64,000 bases of DNA from Segatella copri DSM 18205. GTDB taxonomy: Bacteria > Bacteroidota > Bacteroidia > Bacteroidales > Bacteroidaceae. Within the stretch, counting starts at the first letter, position 1. Every line of letters begins with the position of its first letter. Location: NCBI RefSeq assembly GCF_025151535.1, contig NZ_CP102288.1, positions 2,799,501 to 2,863,500 on the forward strand, read 5' to 3'. Below are positions 46,010 to 54,988 of the stretch, piece after piece. Below the pieces are notes generated by a model, which saw nothing but the letters and a program-made list of their open reading frames with translations, had not been told where the DNA came from and ran no database searches. The translations under genes and the position numbers were made by a program.

Positions 46010-48019
46010 ATGTCTGAAGAAAAAAACTTAGGTAACAGCGAATTGAATGCCGCTGATGAGCTTACCAATGCCCCTCAGGAGCAGCAGCCGGTAGAATATA
46101 CCGATGATAACATCCGCCACTTGAGCGATATGGAGCATGTGCGTACCCGTCCGGGTATGTACATCGGCCGTCTGGGAGATGGAAATCTGCCGGAAGATGG
46201 TATTTATGTGCTCTTGAAGGAGGTGGTAGACAACTCTATCGATGAATTCAAGATGGGTGCAGGTGCCCGTCTGGAAATCGATATCGAGGACAATCTGCGT
46301 GTCAGCGTGCGCGACTATGGCCGTGGTATTCCTCAGGGCAAGCTCGTTGAGGCTGTAAGTGTGCTGAATACCGGCGGTAAGTACGACAGCAAGGCGTTCA
46401 AGAAGAGCGTCGGTCTGAATGGTGTGGGTGTGAAGGCGGTCAATGCCCTCAGTTCCCATTTCGAAGTAAAGTCGTACCGCGATGGAAAGGTGCGCCATCT
46501 GAAGTTTGAGAAAGGTATTCTGAAGAGCGACACGATGGAAGATACTGAGGACGAGAACGGTACCTTTATCTTCTTCGAGCCGGATAATACACTCTTCAAG
46601 AACTATTCCTTCCACGATGATTTCGTGGAAACGATGCTCCGCAACTATACTTATCTGAACACCGGACTCACCATCATGCACAATGGCCGCCGTATCTTGA
46701 GCCGCCATGGTCTGCAGGATTTGCTGAGCGATAATATGACCAACGAAGGTCTCTACGACATCGTCCACATGAAGGGCGAGGACATCGAGATTGCCTTCAC
46801 CCATACCAACCAGTATGGCGAGGAGTATTATTCCTTCGTCAACGGTCAGCACACCACCCAGGGAGGTACGCATCAGAGTGCCTTCAAGGAGCATATTGCC
46901 AAGACTATCAAGGAGTTCTACGGCAAGTATGAGTATGCTGACATCCGAAACGGACTGGTGGCTGCCATTGCCATCAACGTAGAAGAACCGGTCTTCGAGA
47001 GTCAGACCAAGATTAAGCTCGGAAGTACTACGATGACGCCGAATGGTGGCGAAACCATCAATAAGTATGTGGGCGATTTCCTGAAGAAGGAAGTAGACAA
47101 CTATCTCCATATCCACAAGGATGTAGCTGAGGTTCTGGAGAATAAGATTAAGGAGAGCGAACGTGAGCGCAAGGCGATGGCGGGCGTTACCAAACTCGCC
47201 CGTGAGCGTGCCAAGAAGGCGAATCTCCACAACCGCAAGCTCCGCGACTGCCGCATCCATTTCAGCGACGCCAAGAACGAGCGCAAGGAGGAGAGTTCCA
47301 TCTTCATCACCGAGGGCGATTCTGCCAGCGGAAGCATCACCAAGAGCCGCGATGTGAATACCCAGGCGGTGTTCTCTCTGCGTGGTAAACCGCTCAACAG
47401 CTTCGGTCTTACCAAGAAGGTGGTTTATGAGAACGAGGAGTTCAATCTGCTTCAGGCAGCTCTCGATATAGAAGATGGCTTGGATTCTTTGCGTTACAAC
47501 AAGGTGATTGTGGCAACCGATGCGGATGTCGACGGAATGCACATCCGCCTGCTCATCATCACCTTCTTCCTTCAGTTCTTCCCAGATCTCATCAAGAAGG
47601 GCCATGTCTACGTGCTTCAGACCCCATTGTTCCGAGTGCGCAACAAGCGAACCAAGATCAAGAACAAGCAGGCGGTGGCTGATGCGGATGCGAAACTGGG
47701 AAGTAAGGAGAAAAAGAGCGATTTCATCACGCATTACTGTTACAGCGATGAGGAGCGCCAGCAGGCGATTCGCGATTTGGGCCCTGATCCTGAAATCACC
47801 CGATTCAAAGGATTGGGAGAGATTTCGCCTGATGAATTCGCCCATTTCATCGGTCCCGACATGCGGTTGGAGCAGGTTACGCTGCATAAAACCGACCAGG
47901 TGCAGAAGCTGTTGGAATATTATATGGGTAAGAACACGATGGAGCGCCAGAACTTCATCATCGAAAATCTGGTGATAGAAGAGGATATTCCGGAGGAAGA
48001 CTCTGAGCCGCTGGATTAG
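46010..48019 (+). CDS. parE: DNA topoisomerase IV subunit B
   Basis: The 669 residues match the ParE/GyrB family. The GHKL ATPase part has [18 protein letters not shown] and [14 protein letters not shown]. The TOPRIM part has [21 protein letters not shown] and RFKGLGEI. The compact size and the N-terminal [22 protein letters not shown] fit the Bacteroidota topoisomerase IV subunit rather than GyrB. It unlinks daughter chromosomes. A strong AAGGAGG site, unusual for the phylum, precedes the ATG. Confidence 0.93.
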   Translation: MSEEKNLGNSELNAADELTNAPQEQQPVEYTDDNIRHLSDMEHVRTRPGMYIGRLGDGNLPEDGIYVLLKEVVDNSIDEFKMGAGARLEIDIEDNLRVSVRDYGRGIPQGKLVEAVSVLNTGGKYDSKAFKKSVGLNGVGVKAVNALSSHFEVKSYRDGKVRHLKFEKGILKSDTMEDTEDENGTFIFFEPDNTLFKNYSFHDDFVETMLRNYTYLNTGLTIMHNGRRILSRHGLQDLLSDNMTNEGLYDIVHMKGEDIEIAFTHTNQYGEEYYSFVNGQHTTQGGTHQSAFKEHIAKTIKEFYGKYEYADIRNGLVAAIAINVEEPVFESQTKIKLGSTTMTPNGGETINKYVGDFLKKEVDNYLHIHKDVAEVLENKIKESERERKAMAGVTKLARERAKKANLHNRKLRDCRIHFSDAKNERKEESSIFITEGDSASGSITKSRDVNTQAVFSLRGKPLNSFGLTKKVVYENEEFNLLQAALDIEDGLDSLRYNKVIVATDADVDGMHIRLLIITFFLQFFPDLIKKGHVYVLQTPLFRVRNKRTKIKNKQAVADADAKLGSKEKKSDFITHYCYSDEERQQAIRDLGPDPEITRFKGLGEISPDEFAHFIGPDMRLEQVTLHKTDQVQKLLEYYMGKNTMERQNFIIENLVIEEDIPEEDSEPLD

Positions 48020-48074
48020 AATTGATAGTCACGGGTTAACAAAAGGCTCGGATTTTTTAGGCACGGATTTTATT

Positions 48075-48163
48075 TTAGGCACGGATTACACGGATTACAC
48101 GGAGGCTTGCGCCCTTGTATTCTTTTAGAAAAAATCCGTGTAATCTGTGTAATCCGTGCCTAA
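48075..48163. repeat. Long inverted repeat between parE and ctpA
   Basis: TTAGGCACGGATTACACGGA continues to 48103 and pairs with TCCGTGTAATC...CCGTGCCTAA (48135-48163), 29-base arms with one mismatch. Shorter direct pieces (GGCACGGATT, TTTATTCCTGG) flank it. Confidence 0.8.
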
Positions 48164-48237
48164 ATTTATTCCTGGAAGTTAAATTTATTCCTGGGGCTTA
48201 AAATTATCCCTGTGCCTAAAATATAAAATAAGAATTT

Positions 48238-49821
48238 ATGAAGAAATATCTATTTATTGCGCTCATGGCATTCCTGGCAGTAACTTCTGCCAGTGCCCAG
48301 CTGCGCATCAAGATGGGCAAGAACAGCCCGATAGAGAAGTTGGGAAGGGCTGAAATCGCCATTACCAACCTTTATGTGGATAGTGTGGATGAGAATAAGC
48401 TCGTAGAGGACGCCATCCGAGGCATGCTCGAAAAGCTCGACCCTCATTCTTCTTACGCTACAGCCAAGGAAACCAAGGCGATGAACGAGCCGCTGAACGG
48501 CAGTTTTGATGGCATTGGCGTGCAGTTTAACATGGTAGATGATACGCTGCTCGTTATCCAGCCGGTTACGAACGGACCTTCTGAGAAGGTGGGAATCATT
48601 GCCGGCGACCGCATTGTGGCTGTAAACGATACTGCCATTTCGGGCGTCAAGATGAGCAAGGAGGAAATCATGAAGCGCCTTCGTGGTCCTAAGGGAACAA
48701 CGGTGAACCTTACCATTGTGCGCCGTGGCATCAAGGATAAACTCATCTTCAAGGTAAAGCGCGATAAAATTCCGGTAACAACGATGGATGCAGCTTATAT
48801 GATTCGTCCGGGCATCGGATACATCCGATTGGGAAGCTTCGGTCTTACCAGTCATAAAGAGGTAACAATAGCGATGGATTCGCTGAAAAAGAAGGGAATG
48901 AAGGACCTTATCTTCGACCTTGAGGATAATGGCGGAGGCTATCTTCAGGCTGCGGCTCAGATTGCCAACGAGTTCCTGCAGAAGGGCGATCTCATCGTTT
49001 ATACCAGCGGTCGTGCTGCGCCTCGTCAGGAATATAAGGCGCAGGCTAACGGCAGATGGCGCAAGGGCAAGGTGGTGGTGCTCACCAATGAGTTTACCGC
49101 TTCTGCCGCCGAGATTGTTTCCGGAGCCATCCAGGATCAGGACCGTGGCGTAGTGGTTGGTCGCAGAACCTTCGGCAAGGGATTGGTGCAGCGTCCGCTG
49201 ACCTTTGATGATGGTAGCGAGATTCGTCTCACCATCGCCCATTACTATACGCCTAGCGGCAGATGCATCCAGAAGCCATATAAGAAAGGTGACAGATTGG
49301 ATTATGCGATGGATCTGGACAAGCGTTACAAGCATGGCGAGTTCACCAATCAGGACAGCATCCATCTTTCAGACAGTCTGAAGTATTATACCTTGCGCAA
49401 GCATCGTGTAGTTTATGGTGGTGGTGGAATCATGCCAGATTATTTCGTGCCGCTAGATACAACCAAGTACACCAAGATGCACCGTCAGTTGGCAGCCAAG
49501 AGTATCGTTATCAACCACAGTCTGAAGTTCATCGATGCGCATCGTAAGGAGCTGAAGAGCCAGTATAAGGATTTCGATAAGTTCCTCGCCACCTACGAGG
49601 TTCCTTCTTCGCTGATAGATGGCATTATCGCCGAGGGCAAGAAGGAGAAGATAGAGCCAAAGGATGAGGCTGAATTAATTCAGACGAAGAAATACCTCGC
49701 CCTGCAGCTGAAAGCCCTTGTAGCACGAGATATCTGGGATATGAGCCAATACTTCCAGGTCTGGAACGAGACCAACGAGATAGTTCAGCGAGCCGTGCAG
49801 CTGCTGACTACGGGGAAGTAA
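48238..49821 (+). CDS. C-terminal processing protease (S41, CtpA-like)
   Basis: A signal peptide (to about residue 20, ending ASAQ) leads 527 residues. A PDZ domain follows (PVTNGPSEKVGIIAGDRIVAVNDT). The protease core has GYIRLGSFG, DNGGGYLQAAAQIANEFL, the nucleophile Ser in FTASAAEIVSGA and the Lys in RRTFGKGLVQ. It trims or degrades periplasmic proteins from their C-terminus. It lies downstream of parE but is separated by an inverted repeat; a nested palindrome ends the unit. Confidence 0.95.
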   Translation: MKKYLFIALMAFLAVTSASAQLRIKMGKNSPIEKLGRAEIAITNLYVDSVDENKLVEDAIRGMLEKLDPHSSYATAKETKAMNEPLNGSFDGIGVQFNMVDDTLLVIQPVTNGPSEKVGIIAGDRIVAVNDTAISGVKMSKEEIMKRLRGPKGTTVNLTIVRRGIKDKLIFKVKRDKIPVTTMDAAYMIRPGIGYIRLGSFGLTSHKEVTIAMDSLKKKGMKDLIFDLEDNGGGYLQAAAQIANEFLQKGDLIVYTSGRAAPRQEYKAQANGRWRKGKVVVLTNEFTASAAEIVSGAIQDQDRGVVVGRRTFGKGLVQRPLTFDDGSEIRLTIAHYYTPSGRCIQKPYKKGDRLDYAMDLDKRYKHGEFTNQDSIHLSDSLKYYTLRKHRVVYGGGGIMPDYFVPLDTTKYTKMHRQLAAKSIVINHSLKFIDAHRKELKSQYKDFDKFLATYEVPSSLIDGIIAEGKKEKIEPKDEAELIQTKKYLALQLKALVARDIWDMSQYFQVWNETNEIVQRAVQLLTTGK

Positions 49822-49834
49822 CTATAGAAGAATC

Positions 49835-49859
49835 GGCTGTTAACTGTTAACCTGTTAAC
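49835..49859. repeat. GTTAAC dispersed repeat, copy 1
   Basis: GGCTGTTAACTGTTAACC followed by TGTTAAC; three GTTAAC hexamers. Other copies are near 53466, 57502, 62005 (reversed) and 62123. Confidence 0.75.
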
Positions 49860-49883
49860 CCCGTGAGGTGAGTTTAAGCAATA

Positions 49884-50069
49884 CGCCCTGAAAGGGCAGA
49901 AGCTCCTAGCCCAGGGTAACACCCTGGGTTAAACATACAACCAACAAAACGCCCTGTAAGGGCAAAAGCTTCGTATTTGAAAGCTTTTGCCCTTACAGGG
50001 CGACTTCGTTATATCCCCATTATACCCAGGGCGCTGCCCTGGGCTAGGAGCTTCTGCCCTTTCAGGGCG
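49884..50069. repeat. Nested palindromic repeat, copy 2 (GCCCTGAAAGGGC family)
   Basis: Same outer and inner hairpins as the copy at 5569-5755, with only a few base differences in the loops. It again sits between convergent genes. Confidence 0.85.
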
Positions 50070-50122
50070 TGCTGCTCAATCTTTGCTTCTGTTAGAATTC
50101 ATAAATTCTTTTCCGAAGTCAT

Positions 50123-51094
50123 TTACTTCTTCTCATGCAGATGGTCCCATTTCAGATAGATTCCTGCAAGGATGGTGCCGGAAATACTGTGCCAGGCGCA
50201 GCTGATGGCGCAAGGCAATACGGCGAGAGGCTGGGCTGCGAAGAAGTTGCCGGCAAGTACCGTAGCAAGACCGGCGTTCTGCATGCCGACCTCAATACTG
50301 ATGGTACGCTTCTTGGCGGTATTGAATCCGGCACATTTGCCGGCAAGCCAACCCAGAAGGTAACCCAGCGTATTGTGGCAGAAAACCACGGCGAAAGTCC
50401 AGAGGAAAAGCGATAAGCCGCGGGCTACGAGGTCATCGTGAACCGTAGAAATCACGCCGCCTACGATGATTGCCAGACACGTAACGCTGATGCCCGGCAT
50501 CAGACTCTGGATGGTAGGGAAGCAGTCTTTCTTGCCGTAAATATAGTTGAGGGCGCAGCCGATGGCTACAGGAATAATCGTTACGATGAGGATGTTGATG
50601 AACATTCCCACAGCATCTACATGGATAATCTCGCCTGCTGTAATCTTCATCAGCAGCGGAGTCATCACTGGTGCAAGAATGGTAGAGGCGCAGGTCATTC
50701 CTACGGAGAAAGCTACGTCGCCATGACACAGATAACTCATGATGTTGCTCGAAACGCCGCCCGGACAGCAACCTACCAGCAGGATTCCGAGTGCCAGGGC
50801 TGGGTCAAGATGCCACACATGAACCAGGGTGTAAGCCACACCCGGCATGATGATAAACTGGGCACAGGCTCCGATGAAGACATCCAGCGGGCGCTGAGCC
50901 AGAATCTTGAAGTCGTTGGTGGTCAAGGTCAGACCCATTGTGAGCATGATGATGCCGAGAATGACGGTTTGAGTAGTTCCGCGCACCCAGTCGAAGGTAT
51001 GTGGGAAGAAGAATGTGAACACTGCAACACCTATCACGAAGATAGATGTGTAATTGGCCAGCAGCTTGCTGAGCCCTTGAAATAACTTAAGCAT
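50123..51094 (-). CDS. Bile acid:sodium symporter-family transporter
   Basis: The 323 residues form about nine or ten membrane helices. The BASS family stretch GCCPGGVSSNIMSYL, with the sodium-site residues of the crossing helices, and LTMGLTLTTNDF near the N-terminus are clear. It probably moves an organic anion with sodium; the substrate may be a bile acid, pantoate or other carboxylate and cannot be told from sequence. A TACTTTTG box lies at 51165-51172 on the minus strand. The gene is divergent from ruvB. Confidence 0.92.
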   Translation of the reverse strand: MLKLFQGLSKLLANYTSIFVIGVAVFTFFFPHTFDWVRGTTQTVILGIIMLTMGLTLTTNDFKILAQRPLDVFIGACAQFIIMPGVAYTLVHVWHLDPALALGILLVGCCPGGVSSNIMSYLCHGDVAFSVGMTCASTILAPVMTPLLMKITAGEIIHVDAVGMFINILIVTIIPVAIGCALNYIYGKKDCFPTIQSLMPGISVTCLAIIVGGVISTVHDDLVARGLSLFLWTFAVVFCHNTLGYLLGWLAGKCAGFNTAKKRTISIEVGMQNAGLATVLAGNFFAAQPLAVLPCAISCAWHSISGTILAGIYLKWDHLHEKK

Positions 51095-51331
51095 AATTCT
51101 ATTTCTTTTAAAATCCTGATATTTCTCTCTTATTTATTTCTTTCCTCGCTTTCAATATCGAGTGCAAAAGTACGTCTTTTCTATCGGATAAACAAATTAT
51201 TCTGCAAGAAAATGATAAATTATAACATTTTTGTAGGGTAACGCTTGCAAATCTGCACGAATCTTTTGGGATTGTGCAAAATCATGGGCAAAATAATTCG
51301 GCTTTTCTTCTTTAATTCCGCAACAAATGTG

Positions 51332-51339
51332 TAACTTTG
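51332..51339 (+). promoter_or_regulatory. -7 box for ruvB
   Basis: TAACTTTG, 29 nt upstream of the ruvB ATG. Confidence 0.6.
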
Positions 51340-51367
51340 CACCCATATTATCGATAATAGTCATAGA

Positions 51368-52402
51368 ATGAACGAAGATTTTGATATAAGACAAGAAATA
51401 GTTTCGCCTGCCGAAAAGGAATTCGAGAAGGCGCTGCGCCCGCTGAAGTTTTCTGATTTCAGCGGACAGAATGGCGTGGTGGAAAATCTCGAGGTCTTTG
51501 TTGAGGCTGCCAAATATCGTGGCGAACCGCTCGACCATACGCTCCTCCATGGTCCGCCGGGATTGGGTAAGACCACGCTGAGCAACATCATCGCCAACGA
51601 ACTGGGCGTAGGATTCAAGATTACATCGGGTCCTGTGCTTGATAAGCCGGGCGATCTGGCGGGAATCCTTACCTCGCTGGAGCCCAACGATGTGCTCTTT
51701 ATCGATGAAATCCACCGACTTTCGCCTGTGGTAGAGGAGTATCTCTATTCGGCGATGGAGGATTACCGCATCGATATCATGATAGACAAGGGTCCTTCGG
51801 CTCGCAGCATCCAGATAGACTTGAATCCGTTTACCCTCGTGGGAGCAACAACGAGAAGCGGTCTGCTTACAGCTCCTCTCCGTGCCCGTTTCGGAATCAA
51901 TCTGCATCTGGAATATTACGACCCGGCTACGCTTCAGAAGATTATCAAGCGAAGTGCGATGCTCCTGAAGGTGCCGATAGAGGATGAGGCGGCAGTGGAA
52001 ATCTCCCGCCGTTCGCGCGGAACTCCTCGTATCGCCAATTCCCTGCTCAGAAGAGTGCGTGATTTTGCCCAGGTAAAGGGCAACGGAACCATCACTTACG
52101 GTATTGCCCAGATGGCTCTCAAGGCGCTCAACATCGACCAGTATGGCTTGGACGAGATAGATAATAAGATTCTCACCACCATCATCGACAAGTTCCGTGG
52201 TGGTCCGGTAGGCGTAAGCACCATTGCCACGGCAATAGGCGAGGATGGTGGCACCGTAGAGGAGGTTTACGAGCCGTTCCTCATCATGGAGGGTTTCATC
52301 AAGCGCACGCCGCGAGGCAGAATGGCAACGCCGCTTGCCTACGAGCATCTCGGCAGAAATCCGTATACAAGCAATATTATGCAGGGAGACTTGTTTGAGT
52401 AA
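51368..52402 (+). CDS. ruvB: Holliday junction branch migration helicase RuvB
   Basis: The 344 residues begin with the large AAA+ domain: [12 protein letters not shown] for Walker [11 protein letters not shown] for Walker B and the arginine-finger region [12 protein letters not shown]. The small domain and the winged helix ([18 protein letters not shown]) follow. It drives branch migration with RuvA in recombination. It is the first of a run with coaD and ybeY, 60 nt before coaD. Confidence 0.98.
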   Translation: MNEDFDIRQEIVSPAEKEFEKALRPLKFSDFSGQNGVVENLEVFVEAAKYRGEPLDHTLLHGPPGLGKTTLSNIIANELGVGFKITSGPVLDKPGDLAGILTSLEPNDVLFIDEIHRLSPVVEEYLYSAMEDYRIDIMIDKGPSARSIQIDLNPFTLVGATTRSGLLTAPLRARFGINLHLEYYDPATLQKIIKRSAMLLKVPIEDEAAVEISRRSRGTPRIANSLLRRVRDFAQVKGNGTITYGIAQMALKALNIDQYGLDEIDNKILTTIIDKFRGGPVGVSTIATAIGEDGGTVEEVYEPFLIMEGFIKRTPRGRMATPLAYEHLGRNPYTSNIMQGDLFE

Positions 52403-52462
52403 TGTTGAATGTTAAATGTTGAATGTTGGATTAGGGCTAGCGCCGTAAAAGGATAAACATTT

Positions 52463-52948
52463 ATGAAGATTGGGATTTTTACGGGTACATTCGACCCATT
52501 TACGATAGGACATCAGAACATTGCCGAGCGTGCCTTGCCGATGTTCGACAAGCTCGTGATTGCAGTGGCGGTGAGCAAGCTGAAGCACGCCAGCGAGGAA
52601 ATCTCGAAGCGTGTGGAGGATATCAAGGCTGTTTTCCCGAAGGAATGTTCGGAACTGGTAGATGCGGAGGATGCATCTAAGGGTTATCGCCTGGAGGTGG
52701 TTTCTTACGATGATCTCACCATCGATTTGGCGCATCGCCTGGGAGCCAGGTTTCTGGTTCGTGGCGTCCGTTCTGCCAAGGATTTCGAGTACGAAAGAGA
52801 GCAGGCTGACATCAATAAGCAGTTGGGCGGCGTAGAAACCATCCTGCTGTTTTCAGACCCAAGATACAGCAGCATCAGCTCAACGCTGGTTAGGGAGCTG
52901 AGATTCTTCGGAAGAGAAGTAGATGAATTTTTACCAAAAATAAAATAA
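52463..52948 (+). CDS. coaD: Pantetheine-phosphate adenylyltransferase
   Basis: This 161-residue nucleotidyltransferase has the HxGH-type TFDPFTIGHQNIA and the C-terminal SSTLVRELRFFG substrate loop. It makes dephospho-CoA from phosphopantetheine and ATP, the fourth step of CoA synthesis. An odd GTTGAATGTTAAATGTTGAA repeat lies between ruvB and this gene. It ends 19 nt before ybeY. Confidence 0.96.
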   Translation: MKIGIFTGTFDPFTIGHQNIAERALPMFDKLVIAVAVSKLKHASEEISKRVEDIKAVFPKECSELVDAEDASKGYRLEVVSYDDLTIDLAHRLGARFLVRGVRSAKDFEYEREQADINKQLGGVETILLFSDPRYSSISSTLVRELRFFGREVDEFLPKIK

Positions 52949-52967
52949 AAATAGGAGGAAGAAGCGT

Positions 52968-53402
52968 ATGATAACATACAATGTAGATGGCGTGAAAATG
53001 CCAAAGATAAAGAAGCGTGATACGAGTGCCTGGATTCGCAAGGTCGCTGCCTCTCATGGCCGCAAGGTGGGTGAGATTGGCTATATGTTTGTAGATGACG
53101 AGAAGATTCTCGAAGTAAACAACGAGTATCTGGGTCATGATTACTATACCGATGTCATCACCTTCGATTATGATGAGGATGATGTGATTAACGGCGACAT
53201 CGTGATTTCGCTCGATACGGTCCGCACCAATGCCGAGCAGTTTGGCAAGACCTACGATGATGAGCTCCATCGCGTCATCATCCATGGCATCCTGCACCTC
53301 TGCGGAATCAACGACAAGGGTCCGGGAGAGCGTGAAATCATGGAGGAGAACGAGAACAAGGCACTCGCCCTGCTCGAAGGTGCTTCGATATTGAAGAAGT
53401 AA
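52968..53402 (+). CDS. ybeY: Endoribonuclease YbeY (rRNA maturation)
   Basis: The 144 residues show the YbeY metalloprotein fold, with HDYYTDVITFD and the zinc motif HGILHLCG. The usual HxxxHxxxxxH is altered: His106 and His110 are kept, but the third ligand position is Asp116 (HGILHLCGIND). Related Bacteroidota YbeY proteins seem to share this change, so it is likely functional. The enzyme acts in 16S rRNA 3' end processing and ribosome quality control. The ATG follows AGGAGGAAG, a strong site. Confidence 0.94.
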   Translation: MITYNVDGVKMPKIKKRDTSAWIRKVAASHGRKVGEIGYMFVDDEKILEVNNEYLGHDYYTDVITFDYDEDDVINGDIVISLDTVRTNAEQFGKTYDDELHRVIIHGILHLCGINDKGPGEREIMEENENKALALLEGASILKK

Positions 53403-53465
53403 AGCCATTCTCTATAATTTGAGGAAGTTAGGTTTCTTCAGTTTCAGGTAGAAGTATAGAAAATA

Positions 53466-53491
53466 CAGCTGTTAACTGTTAACCTGTTAAC
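53466..53491. repeat. GTTAAC dispersed repeat, copy 2
   Basis: CAGCTGTTAACTGTTAACC then TGTTAAC, downstream of ybeY. Confidence 0.75.
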
Positions 53492-53539
53492 TTTGTTACA
53501 GGTTGGCAGTTGACATAATGATTAGTAGGAGATAAGATT

Positions 53540-53707
53540 ATGGCAACAGCAATCAAAGCAATACCAACATTGCATGGTAAAGAAGCAAAAGAGTTTTTGC
53601 GCCATGCAGAAGAGGCCGAGCGCAACTTTAAGGGATTCAAAAATATCGAAGAACATCCCTTTTGTGTAATGGCTCGCAGCATTTTGGAAAAGGCAGGTAT
53701 GAGATAA
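53540..53707 (+). CDS. Small basic/acidic protein, possible orphan antitoxin
   Basis: A 55-codon frame with an AGGAGA site reads MATAIKAIPTLHGKEAKEFLRH and ends ARSILEKAGMR. It belongs to a small-protein family of Bacteroidota that is often next to a PIN- or GNAT-type toxin-like gene, with a MATAIK...PTL start and a short helical end. No partner gene is present here, so it may be an orphan. A perfect hairpin terminator closes it. I cannot assign a function. Confidence 0.7.
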   Translation: MATAIKAIPTLHGKEAKEFLRHAEEAERNFKGFKNIEEHPFCVMARSILEKAGMR

Positions 53708-53734
53708 TTTTGTTGTCATATAAAAAATAAATTA

Positions 53735-53773
53735 AAAGGGAGATTCCAACCATCATCGTTGGAATCTCCCTTT
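53735..53773 (+). terminator. Terminator with a 16-bp perfect stem
   Basis: AAAGGGAGATTCCAAC and its exact complement GTTGGAATCTCCCTTT (53758-53773) enclose a 7-nt loop, between the small gene and convergent dusB. Confidence 0.85.
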
Positions 53774-53788
53774 ACTTATATACTTTTA

Positions 53789-54775
53789 TTATTCTATTGC
53801 CTTGATTCTCTCCCTACATTCTTTCAGAATCCCAGTTAGTTCCTCCACGGTCGTGGCTCTCAGCATGGCGATTCTCGTCTGGCGAAAATCGGGAATGCCC
53901 TTGAAGATAGGGGAGGCGGCAAGGTGGCGACGGGTGTGGAGAATGCCTCTGTACTCGTCGATGCGCTCCACGTTGATGCGGAGCTGCTCTTCCAAGAGGT
54001 CGATTTTCTCATCTACGGTTAATGGAGCAGCGCCCGTATTATCCAGATAATCACGAATTTCCTTGAAAATCCAAGGCCTGCCGAAGGTGGCGCGCCCAAT
54101 CATCACCGCATCTACGCCGTATCTTTCGAAGGCAAGCTTGGCTTCCTCAGGGGTCGTAATATCGCCGTTGCCGATGATCGGAATATGGATGCGGGGATTG
54201 TTCTTCACCTCTCCGATGAGGCTCCAGTCAGCTTCTCCGGTGTACATCTGGCTACGGGTTCTGCCGTGGATGGTGAGCGCCTGGATTCCGCAATCCTGTA
54301 ACTGCTCGGCAAGGTCGGTGATGATGAGGTTCTCGCAATCCCATCCCAGTCGGGTTTTCACAGTTACCGGCACGTTTACCGCCTTTACCACTTCTCTTGT
54401 AATATCCAGCATCAATGGGATATTTCGGAGCATTCCGGCTCCTGCACCCTTTCCTGCAACCTTCTTCACTGGGCAGCCGAAGTTAATATCAATCACATCC
54501 GGCTTCGCCTGTTCTACGATTTTGGCAGCTTCCACCATATCCTCTGTGGTGCGACCATAAATCTGAATGCCCACAGGGCGCTCTTCATCACTTATCGTAA
54601 GCTTGCTGACGGTGCTCTTGATGCTTCTCACCAAGGCTTCCGCCGATACGAACTCAGTATAAACCATGGCAGCTCCGAATCGCTTGCAGAGCATGCGAAA
54701 GCCAATATCTGTTACGTCTTCCATCGGAGCGAGGAAGAGGGGCTGAGGCCCAAATTCTATATTACCTATTTTCAT
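53789..54775 (-). CDS. dusB: tRNA-dihydrouridine synthase
   Basis: The start was set at the ATG at 54775, where homologues begin MKIGNIEFG, giving 328 residues. The FMN barrel has PMEDVTD, the catalytic cysteine in NFGCPVKKVAGKGAG, the RT-loop KTRLGWD and GNGDITTPEEA. It reduces uridines in tRNA D-loops. The -7 box (minus TAACTTTG, 54875-54882) is about 100 nt upstream; the leader contains tandem GGAGTTAA repeats. The upstream frame to 54916 is open but not conserved. Confidence 0.92.
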   Translation of the reverse strand: MKIGNIEFGPQPLFLAPMEDVTDIGFRMLCKRFGAAMVYTEFVSAEALVRSIKSTVSKLTISDEERPVGIQIYGRTTEDMVEAAKIVEQAKPDVIDINFGCPVKKVAGKGAGAGMLRNIPLMLDITREVVKAVNVPVTVKTRLGWDCENLIITDLAEQLQDCGIQALTIHGRTRSQMYTGEADWSLIGEVKNNPRIHIPIIGNGDITTPEEAKLAFERYGVDAVMIGRATFGRPWIFKEIRDYLDNTGAAPLTVDEKIDLLEEQLRINVERIDEYRGILHTRRHLAASPIFKGIPDFRQTRIAMLRATTVEELTGILKECRERIKAIE

Positions 54776-54783
54776 CGTTTTAT

Positions 54784-54820
54784 GAGGAGTTAAAGGAGTT
54801 AAGGAGTTAAAGGAGTTAAG
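54784..54820. repeat. Tandem GGAGTTAA repeats, dusB leader
   Basis: GGAGTTAA(A) occurs four times here in the plus strand. A matching run in the opposite orientation (TTAACTCC, about 54943-54980) lies on the other side of the promoter, so the two runs can pair. Confidence 0.75.
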
Positions 54821-54988
54821 ACAAATGCTTCGAAAATGATAATCCTTGATATTCCTTCTCCAAAATTTCGGTTGCAAAGTTACACTTTTTTTATGAGAAT
54901 TTGCCATGATATACAAAAAAACATGAGTATCTCATAACTGTTGTCTTAACTCCTTAACTCCCTTTAACTCCTTAACTCCTCCTTTGCT

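Larger units (their letters stand above)
49822..50122. other. 301-bp gap with two dispersed repeats
   Basis: No gene was found. The gap is filled by a GTTAAC element (49835-49859) and the second copy of the nested GCCCTGAAAGGGC palindrome (49884-50069), between convergent genes. Confidence 0.75.

Noticed and set aside
46028..47887. 619-codon frame opposite parE
   Set aside because: Shadow of a highly expressed-type codon pattern on the other strand; parE has all family motifs and a strong ribosome binding site.
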